Shown here one piece after another: positions 16,114 through 26,092 of a DNA stretch of 58,451 nt. Every line of letters begins with the position of its first letter. The stretch's first letter is position 1. The notes under the pieces are model-generated. The model saw only the letters and a program-made list of their open reading frames with translations, was not told where the DNA came from and did not search any database. Origin of the DNA: an uncultured Acidovorax sp. (GTDB lineage: Bacteria; Pseudomonadota; Gammaproteobacteria; Burkholderiales; Burkholderiaceae_C). The position numbers and the translations under genes were made by a program. The DNA lies in NCBI GenBank assembly GCA_913774625.1, contig CAJYHL010000035.1:1-58451 (forward strand). Reading direction: 5' to 3'.

Positions 16114-17310
16114 ATGACCGACCGGCCGCACACCCCCGCCCTCATCCCCGCCGCCCAGGTGGCGGCCGCGCTGGCCGTCGGCAGCATCGCCGTGCTCATG
16201 GTGGGCCTGCAGCCCATCGTGCTGGGCGAGCTGGTCGAGGCCCGGCGCGTCAGCCTCGAAGGCGTGGGCATTGTCGCCATGGCGGAAATCGTCATGCTGG
16301 GGCTGGGCGTGGTGCTGGGCGATGCGCTGCTGCCCATCGCCCGGCTGCGCGCCGTCGCGCTCCTGGCGGCGCTGGCCGCGGCCGGCCTGGACGGGCTCAC
16401 GCTGCAGGTCCAGGGCGACGGCCTGCTCGCCGCCGTGCGGGCGGCGGCGGGCCTGGCCGAAGGGGTGCTGGTCTGGGTCGCCACCGGCGTGGTGGTGCGC
16501 ACCGCCAGCCCCGCGCGCGTGGGCGGCATCTTCTTCGTGCTGCAGACGCTGGCGCAGGCCCTGGTGGGCGCCTTGCTGGCCCATGCGGTGATTCCGCACC
16601 GGGGCTGGGCGGGCAGCTTCGTGGCGCTGGCCCTGCTGGCGCTGCTGGCCGGCGCGCTGGCCGCCCTGCTGCCGGCCCGGCTGGCGCCGCTGCCGCCGGC
16701 TGCGGCCACGGGCTTGCGCTGGTCGGCGCGCACGCTGCAGCCGCTGGGGGTCGCCTTCCTGCAGCTGGCAGCGCTGGGCGCGTTCTGGGCCTATCTGGAA
16801 CCGCTGGGCAAGGCCGCAGGCTTCGACGCGCGGGGCGCCCAGACCCTGGTGGCGGCAGCGCTGGCGATGCAGGTGGCCGGCGGCAGCCTGGCGACCGTCG
16901 CCGTGCGCCGGCTGCCCGCTCTGCCTGCGGTCCTGGGCTGCTCGGCCGCGCTGGCAGGCGTCACCGTCTTCATCCACCAGCTGCCCCCCGGCAGCACGCG
17001 GAGCTTCGCCCTGGCCTGCGCGGTCTTCGGCTTCGTCTGGCTCTTCATGCTGCCCTTCCACATCGGCCTGGCGCTGCGCACCGATTCCACCGGCCGCCTG
17101 GCGGGGCTGGTGCCCGCGGCGCAGCTGCTGGGCAGCGCCTTCGGGCCGCTCACGGCCTCGTTCATCGTGCAGGGCGACAACGCCGCCGCCGTGCCGCTGC
17201 TCAGCGCCAGCTTCGCGGGCGCGGCGGCGTTGCTGGCCCTGGCCGTGCATGCGCCGCCGGCCGTGCAGCGCCGGACCTCCGGGCACCCTCCATCGAAAAG
17301 CACGACATGA
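16114..17310 (+). CDS. MFS transporter
   Basis: 398 aa with about 12 hydrophobic helices and the two-halves layout of the major facilitator superfamily, an inner-membrane secondary transporter. The inter-helix loop after helix 6 (LPARLAPLPPAAATGLRW) separates the halves. The start ATG at 16114 follows an AGGAGA ribosome site. The stop overlaps the next aldehyde dehydrogenase start by 4 nt. Position within the kinase/aldolase/PLP operon suggests it imports the pathway substrate (inference). The sequence is very Ala/Leu-rich, so subfamily assignment is not possible here. Confidence 0.88.
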   Translation: MTDRPHTPALIPAAQVAAALAVGSIAVLMVGLQPIVLGELVEARRVSLEGVGIVAMAEIVMLGLGVVLGDALLPIARLRAVALLAALAAAGLDGLTLQVQGDGLLAAVRAAAGLAEGVLVWVATGVVVRTASPARVGGIFFVLQTLAQALVGALLAHAVIPHRGWAGSFVALALLALLAGALAALLPARLAPLPPAAATGLRWSARTLQPLGVAFLQLAALGAFWAYLEPLGKAAGFDARGAQTLVAAALAMQVAGGSLATVAVRRLPALPAVLGCSAALAGVTVFIHQLPPGSTRSFALACAVFGFVWLFMLPFHIGLALRTDSTGRLAGLVPAAQLLGSAFGPLTASFIVQGDNAAAVPLLSASFAGAAALLALAVHAPPAVQRRTSGHPPSKSTT

Positions 17311-18743
17311 AGACCGAAGAAGACACCGCCGCCCACGTCGTCCAGCGCCTCTTCGAGAGCCAGGGCCCCACCGCGCTCGCCCTGCGCGGCTCCACCGCCC
17401 AAGAGCGCACGGCCAAGCTGCGCCGCCTGCGCGACGCGCTGCTGGAGCGGCGCGCGGCGCTGCACGCCGCCTTCGCGCTCGATCTGCGCAAGCCGCCGGT
17501 CGAGGTGGACCTGACCGAACTGCTGCCGGTGGTGGACGAGGCCCGCCATGCCATTGCCCACCTGCGGCGCTGGATGCGACCGCAGCGGGTGCGGCCCACG
17601 CTCACCACCCTGGGCACGCGCGCGCAGGTGCTCTGCCAGCCGCGCGGGCGCTGCCTCATCGTCGGCCCCTGGAACTACCCGGTGAACACGCTGCTGGGTC
17701 CGCTGGTGTCGGCCATCGCCGCGGGCAACGCGGTGATCCTCAAGCCCTCGGAATTCACGCCCCACGTCAACGCCGTGGTCGCGGAGCTGGTGGCGGCGCT
17801 GTTCGACCCGGCCGAAGTCGCGCTGGTGCAGGGCGGCGTGGAGACGGCCCAGCGGCTGCTGGCCCTGCCCTTCGACCATGTCTTCTTCACCGGCTCGCCC
17901 GCCGTGGGCCGGATCGTGATGGCCGCGGCCGCCCGCCACCTCACCTCGGTCACGCTGGAGCTGGGCGGCAAGTCGCCGGTCATCGTCGATGCCACGGCCG
18001 ACCTGCGGCAGGCCGCGGAGCTGGTCCTCTGGGGCAAGTTCACCAACGGCGGGCAGACCTGCGTGGCGCCCGACCACGCCTTCGTCCACCGCAGCGTGAT
18101 GGACCGCTTCGTGCAGCACTGCAGGCAGCTGCTGGCCGAGCGCTACGGCGCCGGCGACGAGGCCGTGCAGTCCAGCCCGGACCTGGCCCGCATGGTCACC
18201 CAGCGCCATGCCGCGCGCCTGGGCGGCCTGATCGACGACGCGCTGGCGCGCGGCGCCACCCTGCTGGCGGGCGGGCGGCACGACGCGACTACGCGCTACG
18301 TGGCGCCCACGCTGCTGGGCGAGGTGCCGGCCGATGCGCTCATCGAAAGCGAAGAGATCTTCGGCCCCGTGCTGCCGCTGCAGGCGTTCGGCTCGCTGGA
18401 CGAGGTCATCGCGCGGATCGACGCCCGGCCCAAGCCGCTGGCGCTCTACCTCTTCAGCCGCGACCGCGCAGCGCAGCGGCAGGTGGCCCTGCGCACCAGC
18501 TCGGGCGGGCTGGGGCTGAACCTCTGCGTGCAGCAGTACGCGCACGGCGGGCTGCCGTTCGGCGGCGTCAACCATTCGGGCATGGGCAGCGCGCACGGCG
18601 TCCATGGCTTCCGGGCCTTTTCCCACGAGCGCGCCTGCCTGGCCGCCGGGCCGTTCTCCGCCCTGTCCCTGTTCTATCCGCCCTACACCGCGCTGCGGCA
18701 GCGCCTCAGCGCCGCGCTGCTGCAGATCCTGCGCCGGATCTGA
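17307..18743 (+). CDS. Aldehyde dehydrogenase (class 3/coniferyl aldehyde type)
   Basis: 478 aa. E218 in LELGGKS and C252 in GGQTCVAPDH are the catalytic residues; GPWNYPVNTLLGPL and the lack of the extended N-terminal arm put it with class 3 fatty/aromatic aldehyde dehydrogenases such as coniferyl aldehyde dehydrogenase. A hydrophobic C-terminal tail (FSALSLFYPPYTALRQRLSAALL) may attach it to the membrane, as in that class. The ATG overlaps the MFS stop by 4 nt. It is the last gene of the operon and would oxidise an aldehyde made by the aldolase or PLP enzyme (inference). Confidence 0.92.
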   Translation: MKTEEDTAAHVVQRLFESQGPTALALRGSTAQERTAKLRRLRDALLERRAALHAAFALDLRKPPVEVDLTELLPVVDEARHAIAHLRRWMRPQRVRPTLTTLGTRAQVLCQPRGRCLIVGPWNYPVNTLLGPLVSAIAAGNAVILKPSEFTPHVNAVVAELVAALFDPAEVALVQGGVETAQRLLALPFDHVFFTGSPAVGRIVMAAAARHLTSVTLELGGKSPVIVDATADLRQAAELVLWGKFTNGGQTCVAPDHAFVHRSVMDRFVQHCRQLLAERYGAGDEAVQSSPDLARMVTQRHAARLGGLIDDALARGATLLAGGRHDATTRYVAPTLLGEVPADALIESEEIFGPVLPLQAFGSLDEVIARIDARPKPLALYLFSRDRAAQRQVALRTSSGGLGLNLCVQQYAHGGLPFGGVNHSGMGSAHGVHGFRAFSHERACLAAGPFSALSLFYPPYTALRQRLSAALLQILRRI

Positions 18744-19112
18744 CCCCCAGCCGCGCCGCGGCCAAGCTCGGCCCATCCCAGGCCTCCCCGGCGCCAGCGC
18801 AGGCGTCACGGGCGCCTTCTGCTACTTAACGAATAGCAGACCCATCCACGCCCCGCCCGGGGCGGGCTCCTTCCCGACAGCCTCCCTACTCCCCGGCCGC
18901 ACCCGCAGCAGAGCTGCGTGCGTGCGCCAAGCGCTGATTCGCCCGCCTTTGCGGTAGATCAAAAAAATCAGATTAATAGACTTCCCTCCTGTATTACATC
19001 TGCCATATGAAAAATAAATTGATACAAATGATCAAAAATCCTTGCAAGCACCGTACAGGCAGACCTTGCCGGCAGCGGTTCCGCTTCCCTCATCAACCAG
19101 CCCCCGTCCAGC
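18744..19112. other. Intergenic region between catabolic operon and chemoreceptor
   Basis: No credible gene. It holds a 7-bp inverted repeat TCTGCTA/TAGCAGA (18818-18840) and a GC-rich hairpin around 18852-18866 without a T-tract. An AT-rich stretch (18955-19045) is the probable promoter area for the chemoreceptor gene. No confident -35/-10 or FliA promoter could be picked out. Confidence 0.5.
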
Positions 19113-20663
19113 ATGTCACTCCTCTCCCGAATCAGTCTCTCGGCCCGCCTGTATGCGGTGTCGCTCGTGCTCATCGCTGCGCTCACGGCACTGGCCGTCA
19201 ACGTCTGGGTGCAGCTCGTCAACGTCAGCGCCATGGCCGGCAACGCGGGCCAGGTCAAGGTGCTGCAGCTGGCGCTGATCGCCAGCACCGAACTGAAGGT
19301 CAGCCAGGTGCTCTCCAGCGTGCGCCACGGGATGCTGGTGAAGTCGCCCCAGGACATCGCGCTGGCCGACCAGGACATCCAGGCCAAGCGCGCCCAGATC
19401 GCGAAGAACGATACCGACTTCCTCAAGCAGATCGCCACCCAGCAGGGCCGCGACGCCTTCCAGAAGGACTGGCTGGCGCTGCAGCAGGTCACCTGGCCGG
19501 TGGCGGAGGCCAACATGCGGCTGGTGGCGGCCGGCAAGCAGGAAGAAGCCCTGGCCATGCTGATGGGCCAGACGATTCCCGCTTTCGCCAAGATGCAGGA
19601 CTGGCTCAGCGCCGAGCGCAGCCGCCAGAACGAGGACGTCGCGGCCCAGGTGGTGGCCATCGGCGCCGCGGCCGACCGCATCCGCCTGCAGCTGGCCGTG
19701 CTGGTGGCGCTGATCGCCGTAGGCCTGCTGGCCTTCTCCTGGTCCATCGCCCGCACGCTGCGCCACCGGGTGGACATCTCCCAGCGCGTCGCCGAACGGG
19801 TGCAGAAGGGCGACTTCACCCAGGCCGTGCAGGATACGGCGCACGATGAATTCAGCCCGCTGCTGCAATCGCTGCAGGCCATGCAGACCTCGCTGACCGA
19901 GGTGGTGGCCGTGGTGCGCTCCAACGCCGAGGGCGTGGCCACGGCCAGCGCGCAGATCGCGCAGGGCAACCAGGACCTGTCGGGCCGCACCGAACAGCAG
20001 GCCAGTGCGCTGGAAGAGACGGCAGCCACCATGGAGGAGCTGAGCACCACGGTGCGCCAGAACGCCGACAGCGCGCAGCAGGCCAACAAGCTGGCGCAGA
20101 ACGCATCGTCCATCGCGCAGCAGGGCGGCCAGATGGTGAGCCAGGTGGTCGCCACCATGCAGGAGATCAACGACAGCAGCCGCAAGATCGAGAACATCAT
20201 CGGCGTGATCGACGGCATCGCCTTCCAGACCAATATCCTGGCGCTGAACGCCGCCGTGGAGGCGGCCCGTGCCGGCGAACACGGCCGGGGCTTCGCCGTG
20301 GTGGCGGGCGAGGTGCGGACCCTGGCCCAGCGCAGCGCCGAGGCGGCCCGCGAGATCAAGGCCCTGATCGTGAGCAGCGTGCAGCAGGTGGCGCGCGGAT
20401 CGGACCTGGTCGATCAGTCGGGCCAGACCATGGGCGAGATCGTCGCCTCGATCCAGCGGGTGAGCCACATCGTGGCGGAGATCAGCTCGGCCAGCACCGA
20501 GCAGAGCTCGGGCATCCAGCAGGTCGGCGAGGCCGTGAGCCAGATGGACATGGCCACCCAGCAGAACGCATCGCTGGTGGAGGAAAGCGCCGCCGCCGCC
20601 GACAGCCTGCGGGGCCAGGCGCAGCAGTTGGTGCAGGCCGTGGCCGTGTTCCAGCTGCCCTGA
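19113..20663 (+). CDS. Methyl-accepting chemotaxis protein
   Basis: 516 aa, inner-membrane chemoreceptor. TM1 at residues about 12-34, a periplasmic four-helix-bundle type sensor (35-188), TM2 near 189-211, a HAMP domain (about 212-265) and the cytoplasmic signalling coiled coil. The hairpin tip that contacts CheA/CheW reads [23 protein letters not shown] (about 367-389). Methylation helices carry the usual Gln/Glu pairs ([19 protein letters not shown]). It ends in FQLP and lacks the CheR-binding pentapeptide, unlike the second receptor encoded at 27468. A strong terminator follows at 20775. It faces the five-gene sensory operon tail to tail. Confidence 0.95.
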   Translation: MSLLSRISLSARLYAVSLVLIAALTALAVNVWVQLVNVSAMAGNAGQVKVLQLALIASTELKVSQVLSSVRHGMLVKSPQDIALADQDIQAKRAQIAKNDTDFLKQIATQQGRDAFQKDWLALQQVTWPVAEANMRLVAAGKQEEALAMLMGQTIPAFAKMQDWLSAERSRQNEDVAAQVVAIGAAADRIRLQLAVLVALIAVGLLAFSWSIARTLRHRVDISQRVAERVQKGDFTQAVQDTAHDEFSPLLQSLQAMQTSLTEVVAVVRSNAEGVATASAQIAQGNQDLSGRTEQQASALEETAATMEELSTTVRQNADSAQQANKLAQNASSIAQQGGQMVSQVVATMQEINDSSRKIENIIGVIDGIAFQTNILALNAAVEAARAGEHGRGFAVVAGEVRTLAQRSAEAAREIKALIVSSVQQVARGSDLVDQSGQTMGEIVASIQRVSHIVAEISSASTEQSSGIQQVGEAVSQMDMATQQNASLVEESAAAADSLRGQAQQLVQAVAVFQLP

Positions 20664-20774
20664 GCGTGTTCAGCCAGGAACTTTCACCGGCGGGCACTCC
20701 CGCGCCAGGGGTGATGTGATGGGCTGAGGGCCTGACGCAGAGCGCCACGCGACGCCGCAGCACCGCCCGAAAGA

Positions 20775-20811
20775 AGACGCCGCAGAGCCTGCTCTGCGGC
20801 GTCTGTCTTTT
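20775..20811. terminator. Intrinsic terminator after the chemoreceptor, possibly bidirectional
   Basis: A perfect 14-bp stem (20775-20788 with 20791-20804), based on GACGCCGCAGAGC, is followed on the plus strand by TGTCTTTT. On the opposite strand the stem is followed by TTCTTT, so it may also stop the minus-strand sensory operon arriving from 21040. Confidence 0.8.
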
Positions 20812-20867
20812 GCTTGCCGTCAGCGCTTCAAGCGACGAAGGCCGCCGCCCGGCCCGGGCCTCAGCAG

Positions 20868-20937
20868 GTGTTTGCGATCTCGCAGGGGATCGCGTTGGAG
20901 CGCAATCGGGATGAGTGGAGGCTTCGGATGCGCCGCA
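20868..20937 (-). repeat. 70-bp dispersed repeat, copy 2 (inverted)
   Basis: The complement of these bases matches positions 31-100 at 67 of 70 sites, with 45 identical bases in a row (20875-20919). It lies in the non-coding stretch between the terminator and the end of the downstream histidine kinase gene. Translated in the equivalent frame both copies read PLIPIALQRDPLRDRKH. No effector-like sequence follows this copy. Confidence 0.85.
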
Positions 20938-21039
20938 CAACACCGTGAACGGCCGGCCGGCCGGCTCGGCTCTGCGGGCGGAAGGCGCGACGCGCCCCTA
21001 CCCGATCGGACCGCTTCAGCCCGGAACGTGTCGATGTTC

Positions 21040-22806
21040 TCAAGCCGTGCGCATGGGCAGCAGCAGGGCGACCTGGCAGCCCTCTGCCTGGCCGGTTTCC
21101 AGCCGCACGTCGCCGCCCATGCGCCGGGCGATGCCCCGGGCCAGCGCCAGGCCCAGGCCGGTTCCGCCATGCTCGTAGCTCACCCGGCCATCGGCCTGGC
21201 GGAAGTTCTCGAACACCTGCTCGCGCAGCTCGGGCGCGATGCCCGGGCCGGTGTCGCTCACGGTGAGCTTCCAGCCCTCGGGGCCGGCCGAGACGTGCAG
21301 CGTGACCCGCCCCTGCCGCGTGAACTTCACGGCGTTGGAGAGCAGGTTGCCCAGGATCTGCCGGAAGCGCACGGCATCGGTCCAGACAACCGCGGGCAGG
21401 TCTTCCGCGTAGATGACCTCCAGCACCAGCCCCTTTTCCTGGGCACGGGCCTTGAACACGCCCGCCGTCTCATCGACCAGCTCGCGCAGGTCGTTGCGCG
21501 ATTCGCTGAACACCATGCTGCCGGTATCCACCTGCGAGAGGTCGATGATCTCGCCGAGCAGCGCGTTCAGCCGCTGGGCCCCCTGCCGGATCAGCCCGGC
21601 CGGGCCCTGGACGGCGCCGTCCTCGCTGCGGCGCTCCAGCAGCTCGGCGAAGCCCAGGATGCTGGTGAGCGGCGTGCGCAGCTCGTGCGAAATGGCGGCG
21701 AGGAACTGCGTCTTCGCCTCGCTGGCCGCCTGGGCCTGGGCTTCGCGCAACTGCAGTTCGCGGTGCTGCGATTCCAGCTGGCTCACCCCGCGCACCACCA
21801 GCCAGCCCGTGCCGCAGAGCAGCAGGCTCAGCAGGACCGCCAGGCCCACCACCAGCCTGCAGGTGGCGCGCCAGGGCGCCAGGGCCTCGGGCATGCCGCT
21901 GATGGCGAAGACGTAGAGCGGATAGCCGCCCACCCGGTGGTAGGCCGCGATGCGCTCGATGCCGTCGATCCGGGAAACGAAGGTCCACTGCCCGCTGCGG
22001 CCCAGCTGCTGTCGCACGAGGCGGCTGGTGCTGCCCAGCTCCGCACCTATGCCCGCCCCCTTGCCGCCGATGACCCGCGCACGCAGGATGCCGTCGTCCC
22101 CCACCAGGCTGATGCCGCCCTGCCGCCCCAGCGCGACCTGGCGATAGACCTCCTCGAAATACAGCGCGTCGATGGAGCCCACCACCACGCCCCGCACGGC
22201 GCCGCCCTCGGCCAGCACGGCGCGCGTGAGCTGGATGGTCCACTTGCCCGACACCTTGCCCAGCACGGGCGGGCCTACGTAGAGCCCGCCCCGCATCAGC
22301 ATGGACCTCTGCTGCGGGGACATCGCGTCGGGACGCAGATGCACCTTGACGTGGTCGCGGCCGGAGAGATCGACCGGCCCGGTCCTGGCCGCGCCGGGGT
22401 CCACGTTGCTGGTGACGAAGCGGCCCTGCGCATCCAGCACGGACAGCTGCGGAAGAATGGCCTCGGACAGCCCGGTCGAATCCACGATGCGCTGCAGTTC
22501 GTCGGCCGGCACCGGCCCCCGGGACGCCAGGATGGCCAGCCGCAGCACGGCCTGATCGACGGCCGAGAAGACCCGTGCCGTCTGCTCCTGCAATGCTTGG
22601 GCGACGTTGGCGTTCTGCCGGAACTCGGCGTCCACCGCCTGCCGGCGCTGCTCCTGGAGCAGGGTCCAGACCGTGATCCAGACCGCGAACAGCACCACCA
22701 CCAGCATGGCGGTGGTCAGGGTCAGCAGGCGCGTGGGGCGCCGGCCCGCGCAGGGCGCGGCGGCCAGCGCGCTGCGCAGGCGGGCCAGGGCACGGGGAAC
22801 GCTCAT
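21040..22806 (-). CDS. Sensor histidine kinase with periplasmic Cache-like domain (kinase 2)
   Basis: 588 aa. TM1 at 29-50, a large periplasmic region (51-315) of the PDC/dCache kind with paired sensor modules, and TM2 at 317-338. It then has a short linker without PAS domains, a HisKA domain with the phospho-acceptor H374 in AAISHELRTPL, and an ATPase domain with NLLSNAVKF, DTGPGIAPE and GGTGLGLALARGIARRMGG. There is no receiver domain, so the partner must be encoded elsewhere, probably the single-domain receiver of this operon or the receiver proteins at 29-30.6 kb. ATG 22806 overlaps the upstream kinase stop. It is the last gene of the five-gene minus-strand operon. Confidence 0.93.
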   Translation of the reverse strand: MSVPRALARLRSALAAAPCAGRRPTRLLTLTTAMLVVVLFAVWITVWTLLQEQRRQAVDAEFRQNANVAQALQEQTARVFSAVDQAVLRLAILASRGPVPADELQRIVDSTGLSEAILPQLSVLDAQGRFVTSNVDPGAARTGPVDLSGRDHVKVHLRPDAMSPQQRSMLMRGGLYVGPPVLGKVSGKWTIQLTRAVLAEGGAVRGVVVGSIDALYFEEVYRQVALGRQGGISLVGDDGILRARVIGGKGAGIGAELGSTSRLVRQQLGRSGQWTFVSRIDGIERIAAYHRVGGYPLYVFAISGMPEALAPWRATCRLVVGLAVLLSLLLCGTGWLVVRGVSQLESQHRELQLREAQAQAASEAKTQFLAAISHELRTPLTSILGFAELLERRSEDGAVQGPAGLIRQGAQRLNALLGEIIDLSQVDTGSMVFSESRNDLRELVDETAGVFKARAQEKGLVLEVIYAEDLPAVVWTDAVRFRQILGNLLSNAVKFTRQGRVTLHVSAGPEGWKLTVSDTGPGIAPELREQVFENFRQADGRVSYEHGGTGLGLALARGIARRMGGDVRLETGQAEGCQVALLLPMRTA

Positions 22807-25286
22807 GGCGCGCTCCCGCTCTCTTCGGCCGGCAGGCGGATCTCGAAGACGCTGCCGCCGCCCGGCGCCGGCCGCATGGCGATGCGCCCGGCATGCGCCT
22901 CGACGATCTTGCGGCAGATGGCCAGCCCCAGGCCGGTGCCGCCATGGCCATGGCGGGTCGCGCTCGACTGCACGAAGGGCTGGAAGATCAGTTCGCGTTC
23001 GGCCTCGGGAACGCCCGGGCCCTCGTCCTGCACGCTGACGGCGATGCAGGCGCGGCCGTCGGCATGGCGCTCCAGCGCGCCGCGCACGGTGAGCGTGCCG
23101 TGCTCGGGCGAGAACTTGATGCCGTTGGCCAGCACGTTGCGGAAGACCTGCTCCATGCGCACCCGGTCCACGCTGGCGCGCAGCGGCTCGTCGGGCAGCT
23201 GCAGCGCGAACTGCACCTGCCGGCGGCCCGCCAGCGGCGTCAGCTCCTGCACCACGGCGGTCAGGCTCTCGCGCAGGTCGTCGGGCGCGAAACGGAAGGA
23301 GCCCACGGTGCTCTCGATCTTGGAGATGTCGAGCAGGTTGTTCACCAGCTCCAGCATGCGCAGGCCCGAGGCGTGGATGTCGTCGAACATCAGGCGCTGC
23401 TGCGACTTCTCGTCGCTGCGGTAGATGCCCAGTTCGGAAAAGCCCAGGATGGACTGCAGGGGCGTGCGCAGCTCGTGGCTGATGTTCGCCACGAATTCGG
23501 ACTTGGCCTGCGACGCCGCCTCGGCCACGGCCAGCGCGTTGCGGATGGCCGTGATGTCCACCTTCACGGCCAGCAGCCCCATGGGCTCGCCGTTCTCGCC
23601 GGGCACGGCCACCTTGCTGACCTGCACATGCCGCACGCTGCCGTCGGGCAGGCGGAAGGTCTTCTCGTAATGCACGCGCCCGCCCTCGCTCAGCAGGCGG
23701 GCCGCATGCAGGTCGTAGGCCTCGGCTTCCTCGGGCGGCAGGAAATCGATGTTCCTCAGGCCGATGATTCCGCTGCGCGAGCGGCCCATGAACTCTTCCC
23801 AGGCACGGTTCACGCTCATGAAGCGCGACTGCCGGTCGGTCATGCACAAGGGCAGCGGCACGATGTCCTGCAGCAGATCGAGGAACTGCAGCCGCGATTC
23901 GGCCCGCCGCTCGGCGGCGATGCGCTCGGTCACGTCCACCGCGCTGCCGGCGAAGCCGGAAAAGACGCCATGCTCCTCCAGCGGGGTCAGGGCCATTTCC
24001 ACGTACAGCCGGTCGCCGCTGCCGCTGCGCATCTGGATGGTGCCGCTGCGCGGCTCGCCCGTGGCGTGCCGATGCAGCAGCAGCCGCAGCTTGTCCTGAT
24101 CGCACTCGGCCACCAGCTGGCTCAGGTGCCGGCCGACCGGGTCGTCGTGCAGGCCCCATTGCGCCCAGCGCGGATTGGCGAACAGCACCGTGCCGTCCGC
24201 ATCGGTGCTGAACAGCAGCTCCTGCACGCTCTCGACCAGGATCTGCAGCTTGCGCTCGCCGGCGGCGACCCGGGCCTTGGCCTGCTGCAGCTGGCCGTGC
24301 TGCTGCTCGCGGGCACGCATGTGGCGCAGCGTGAGGGCGGTGAGCCCGAGAATGGCGCACAGCACGCAGGCCAGTGCCGGCAGCAGCCAGCCCAGCATGC
24401 CCACAGCCCTGCCGATCGCGTCGGCACGCGGCCGCTCCACCAGCGCGACCAGCGGCAGCCGGGGGCTCGCGCGGTAGCCGATGAGCTGGACCGCGCCTTC
24501 AGCGTCTTCCAGGGCGAAAGTGCCCTTTGCCCGGCGCTCCAGCAGCGCCGCCAGCGGGCTGCCGGAGTTCAGCAGCTTCAGCAGGTTGGCATCGGCTTCG
24601 CCCGCCAGCAACCGGCCGGAGCGGTCCGCCAGCACGGCCCGGGCACCGGGCGCCATGGACTCCAGCAGCCCCTGCTGGTAGGCCGTGAACGAGGCGGGAT
24701 TGACGACGCCCACGACGAGGAAGCCGGTACGGTCTGCGCCCCGCGATGCATGGAAGATGACCGGAATGAACTCCACGCCCTCCGGCACGCTGCCGGGCTG
24801 CATCATGTCGGCCAGATAGCGCCCGTGCTGGCGCAGCCCGATGCCGACGCGGTTGGGCGGCGGCAGGTCGCCCAGCCGCTCCAGCGCCACCACCGTGCCC
24901 ACGCCACGCTCGGCGGTGCTGGCCAGGATGCGTCCGCTCATGTCCAGCACCGCGACGCTGCGCAGATCGGGCAGCACCCGCAGCGCCTGGGCGAGGTTGT
25001 CGCCGAGGCCGAGCGGCTGGCCCTGCTCGATCTGCAGGTCCACGGTGCCGGCGATGGTGCCCAGCAGCGCATCCGTGGTGTCGAAGGTGCGGCTGGCGCG
25101 CTCTTCCAGCATGCGCGCCGTCAGGCCGACGCCTTCCAGGTCGGACGCCACCGCGTTGCGCACCGCGGAGCCGATCAGCACGGCGGCGGCGATGCAGGCG
25201 ATCATGCAGGCGCCGATGCAGAAGGCCACCAGGGCGCTGGTGGCGGCCTTCAGCGGGTTGCGGCTGGAACGCAAGAGAAGGCTCAT
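22803..25286 (-). CDS. Sensor histidine kinase with Cache-like sensor and two PAS domains (kinase 1)
   Basis: 827 aa. TM1 at about 17-40, a periplasmic dCache-like sensor (41-295) and TM2 near 297-320. PAS 1 lies at about 345-455, PAS 2 at 465-580 (ending LLAVKVDITAIRNA), the HisKA domain has H604 in ANISHELRTPL, and the HATPase domain carries NGIKFSPEHGT, DEGPGVPEAE and GGTGLGLAICRKIVEAH. It lacks a receiver. The ATG at 25286 was chosen because it overlaps the binding-protein stop as ATGA; an upstream in-frame start would add 11 residues reading back into that gene. Co-translation with a periplasmic binding protein suggests that the bound ligand is presented to the Cache domain (inference). 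Confidence 0.93.
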   Translation of the reverse strand: MSLLLRSSRNPLKAATSALVAFCIGACMIACIAAAVLIGSAVRNAVASDLEGVGLTARMLEERASRTFDTTDALLGTIAGTVDLQIEQGQPLGLGDNLAQALRVLPDLRSVAVLDMSGRILASTAERGVGTVVALERLGDLPPPNRVGIGLRQHGRYLADMMQPGSVPEGVEFIPVIFHASRGADRTGFLVVGVVNPASFTAYQQGLLESMAPGARAVLADRSGRLLAGEADANLLKLLNSGSPLAALLERRAKGTFALEDAEGAVQLIGYRASPRLPLVALVERPRADAIGRAVGMLGWLLPALACVLCAILGLTALTLRHMRAREQQHGQLQQAKARVAAGERKLQILVESVQELLFSTDADGTVLFANPRWAQWGLHDDPVGRHLSQLVAECDQDKLRLLLHRHATGEPRSGTIQMRSGSGDRLYVEMALTPLEEHGVFSGFAGSAVDVTERIAAERRAESRLQFLDLLQDIVPLPLCMTDRQSRFMSVNRAWEEFMGRSRSGIIGLRNIDFLPPEEAEAYDLHAARLLSEGGRVHYEKTFRLPDGSVRHVQVSKVAVPGENGEPMGLLAVKVDITAIRNALAVAEAASQAKSEFVANISHELRTPLQSILGFSELGIYRSDEKSQQRLMFDDIHASGLRMLELVNNLLDISKIESTVGSFRFAPDDLRESLTAVVQELTPLAGRRQVQFALQLPDEPLRASVDRVRMEQVFRNVLANGIKFSPEHGTLTVRGALERHADGRACIAVSVQDEGPGVPEAERELIFQPFVQSSATRHGHGGTGLGLAICRKIVEAHAGRIAMRPAPGGGSVFEIRLPAEESGSAP

Positions 25287-26092
25287 CGGATCACCATCAC
25301 ATCCATGCCGTGCTTCCATGCCGCCTGGTTGAGCCTGCCGTCCTCACGCACGGCCTCGACGAAACGGTCCACGTAGTCGCTCCAGGCCGGCCGGTCCAGC
25401 GCGGTGGCATAGGCGTATTGCATCATCTCTACCGGGGCCGGCGGCTTGATGGCGCGGGCCCAGCCGGTGGTACGGGCCAGCAGCTCGCTGCTGCTGAAAT
25501 TGGTCAGGAACACGTCGATCCGCCCGGCCTGCAGATCCTGCCGCAGTACGGGAAAGGCCCGCGCCACCACCTGGGCGGCACGCAGGCGGGGGGCGATGTC
25601 CGTTTCGAAATAGGTGGCAGCCACCACGCCGACCACCACGCCCGGTCGGTCGATGTCCGCCCACTGCCGCACCACCGGGCTGCCCCGGTTGACCACGGCG
25701 TACACGTCGCTGCGCAGATGGGGCGTGGCCAAGCGCATGCCGCGCCTTCGCTGCGCGGAATTGGCCCAGGCGGACATGGAAATGTCGCAGCGGCGCGCAG
25801 CCAGGTCGTCCGCCACGGTGTCGGGCGTCGTATCGATGAACTGCGCCGGAAGGCCCAGGCCAGCGGCCAGGACCTGCGCCATGTCGATGTCCAGGCCCCA
25901 GAGCCGGCCGGTCACCGGGTCGCGGTAGGTGCTGCCGAAATAGTCCGGCCAGACGCAGATGCGCAGCACCGAGCGGGGCATGGCGTCCTTCGCCCCAGGC
26001 GGCTGCGCGGCCCATGCGGCGCAGCAGGGCAGCAGCCCGGCGAGCGCCAGCCACGCCGCCCCGGCCATGCCGCGCAGCATCGCAAGCGTCAC
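25283..26092 (-). CDS. Periplasmic solute-binding protein (SBP_bac_3 type) in a sensory operon
   Basis: 269 aa from a GTG start that overlaps the HD-GYP stop (GTGA); an alternative ATG lies at 26080. Residues 1-29 form a Sec signal peptide (AWLALAGLLPCCAAWAA, cleavage before QPPG). The mature part has the family-3 binding-protein fold: LRICVWPDYFGSTY, LWGLDIDMAQVLAAGLG, DTVADDLAARRCDISMSAW and the later VVVGVVAATYFETDIAP. Such proteins normally bind amino acids or small acids for ABC import. There are no ABC permease or ATPase genes here; both downstream neighbours are histidine kinases. A role as ligand receptor for signalling is therefore more likely than transport (inference). Confidence 0.88.
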   Translation of the reverse strand: MTLAMLRGMAGAAWLALAGLLPCCAAWAAQPPGAKDAMPRSVLRICVWPDYFGSTYRDPVTGRLWGLDIDMAQVLAAGLGLPAQFIDTTPDTVADDLAARRCDISMSAWANSAQRRRGMRLATPHLRSDVYAVVNRGSPVVRQWADIDRPGVVVGVVAATYFETDIAPRLRAAQVVARAFPVLRQDLQAGRIDVFLTNFSSSELLARTTGWARAIKPPAPVEMMQYAYATALDRPAWSDYVDRFVEAVREDGRLNQAAWKHGMDVMVIR

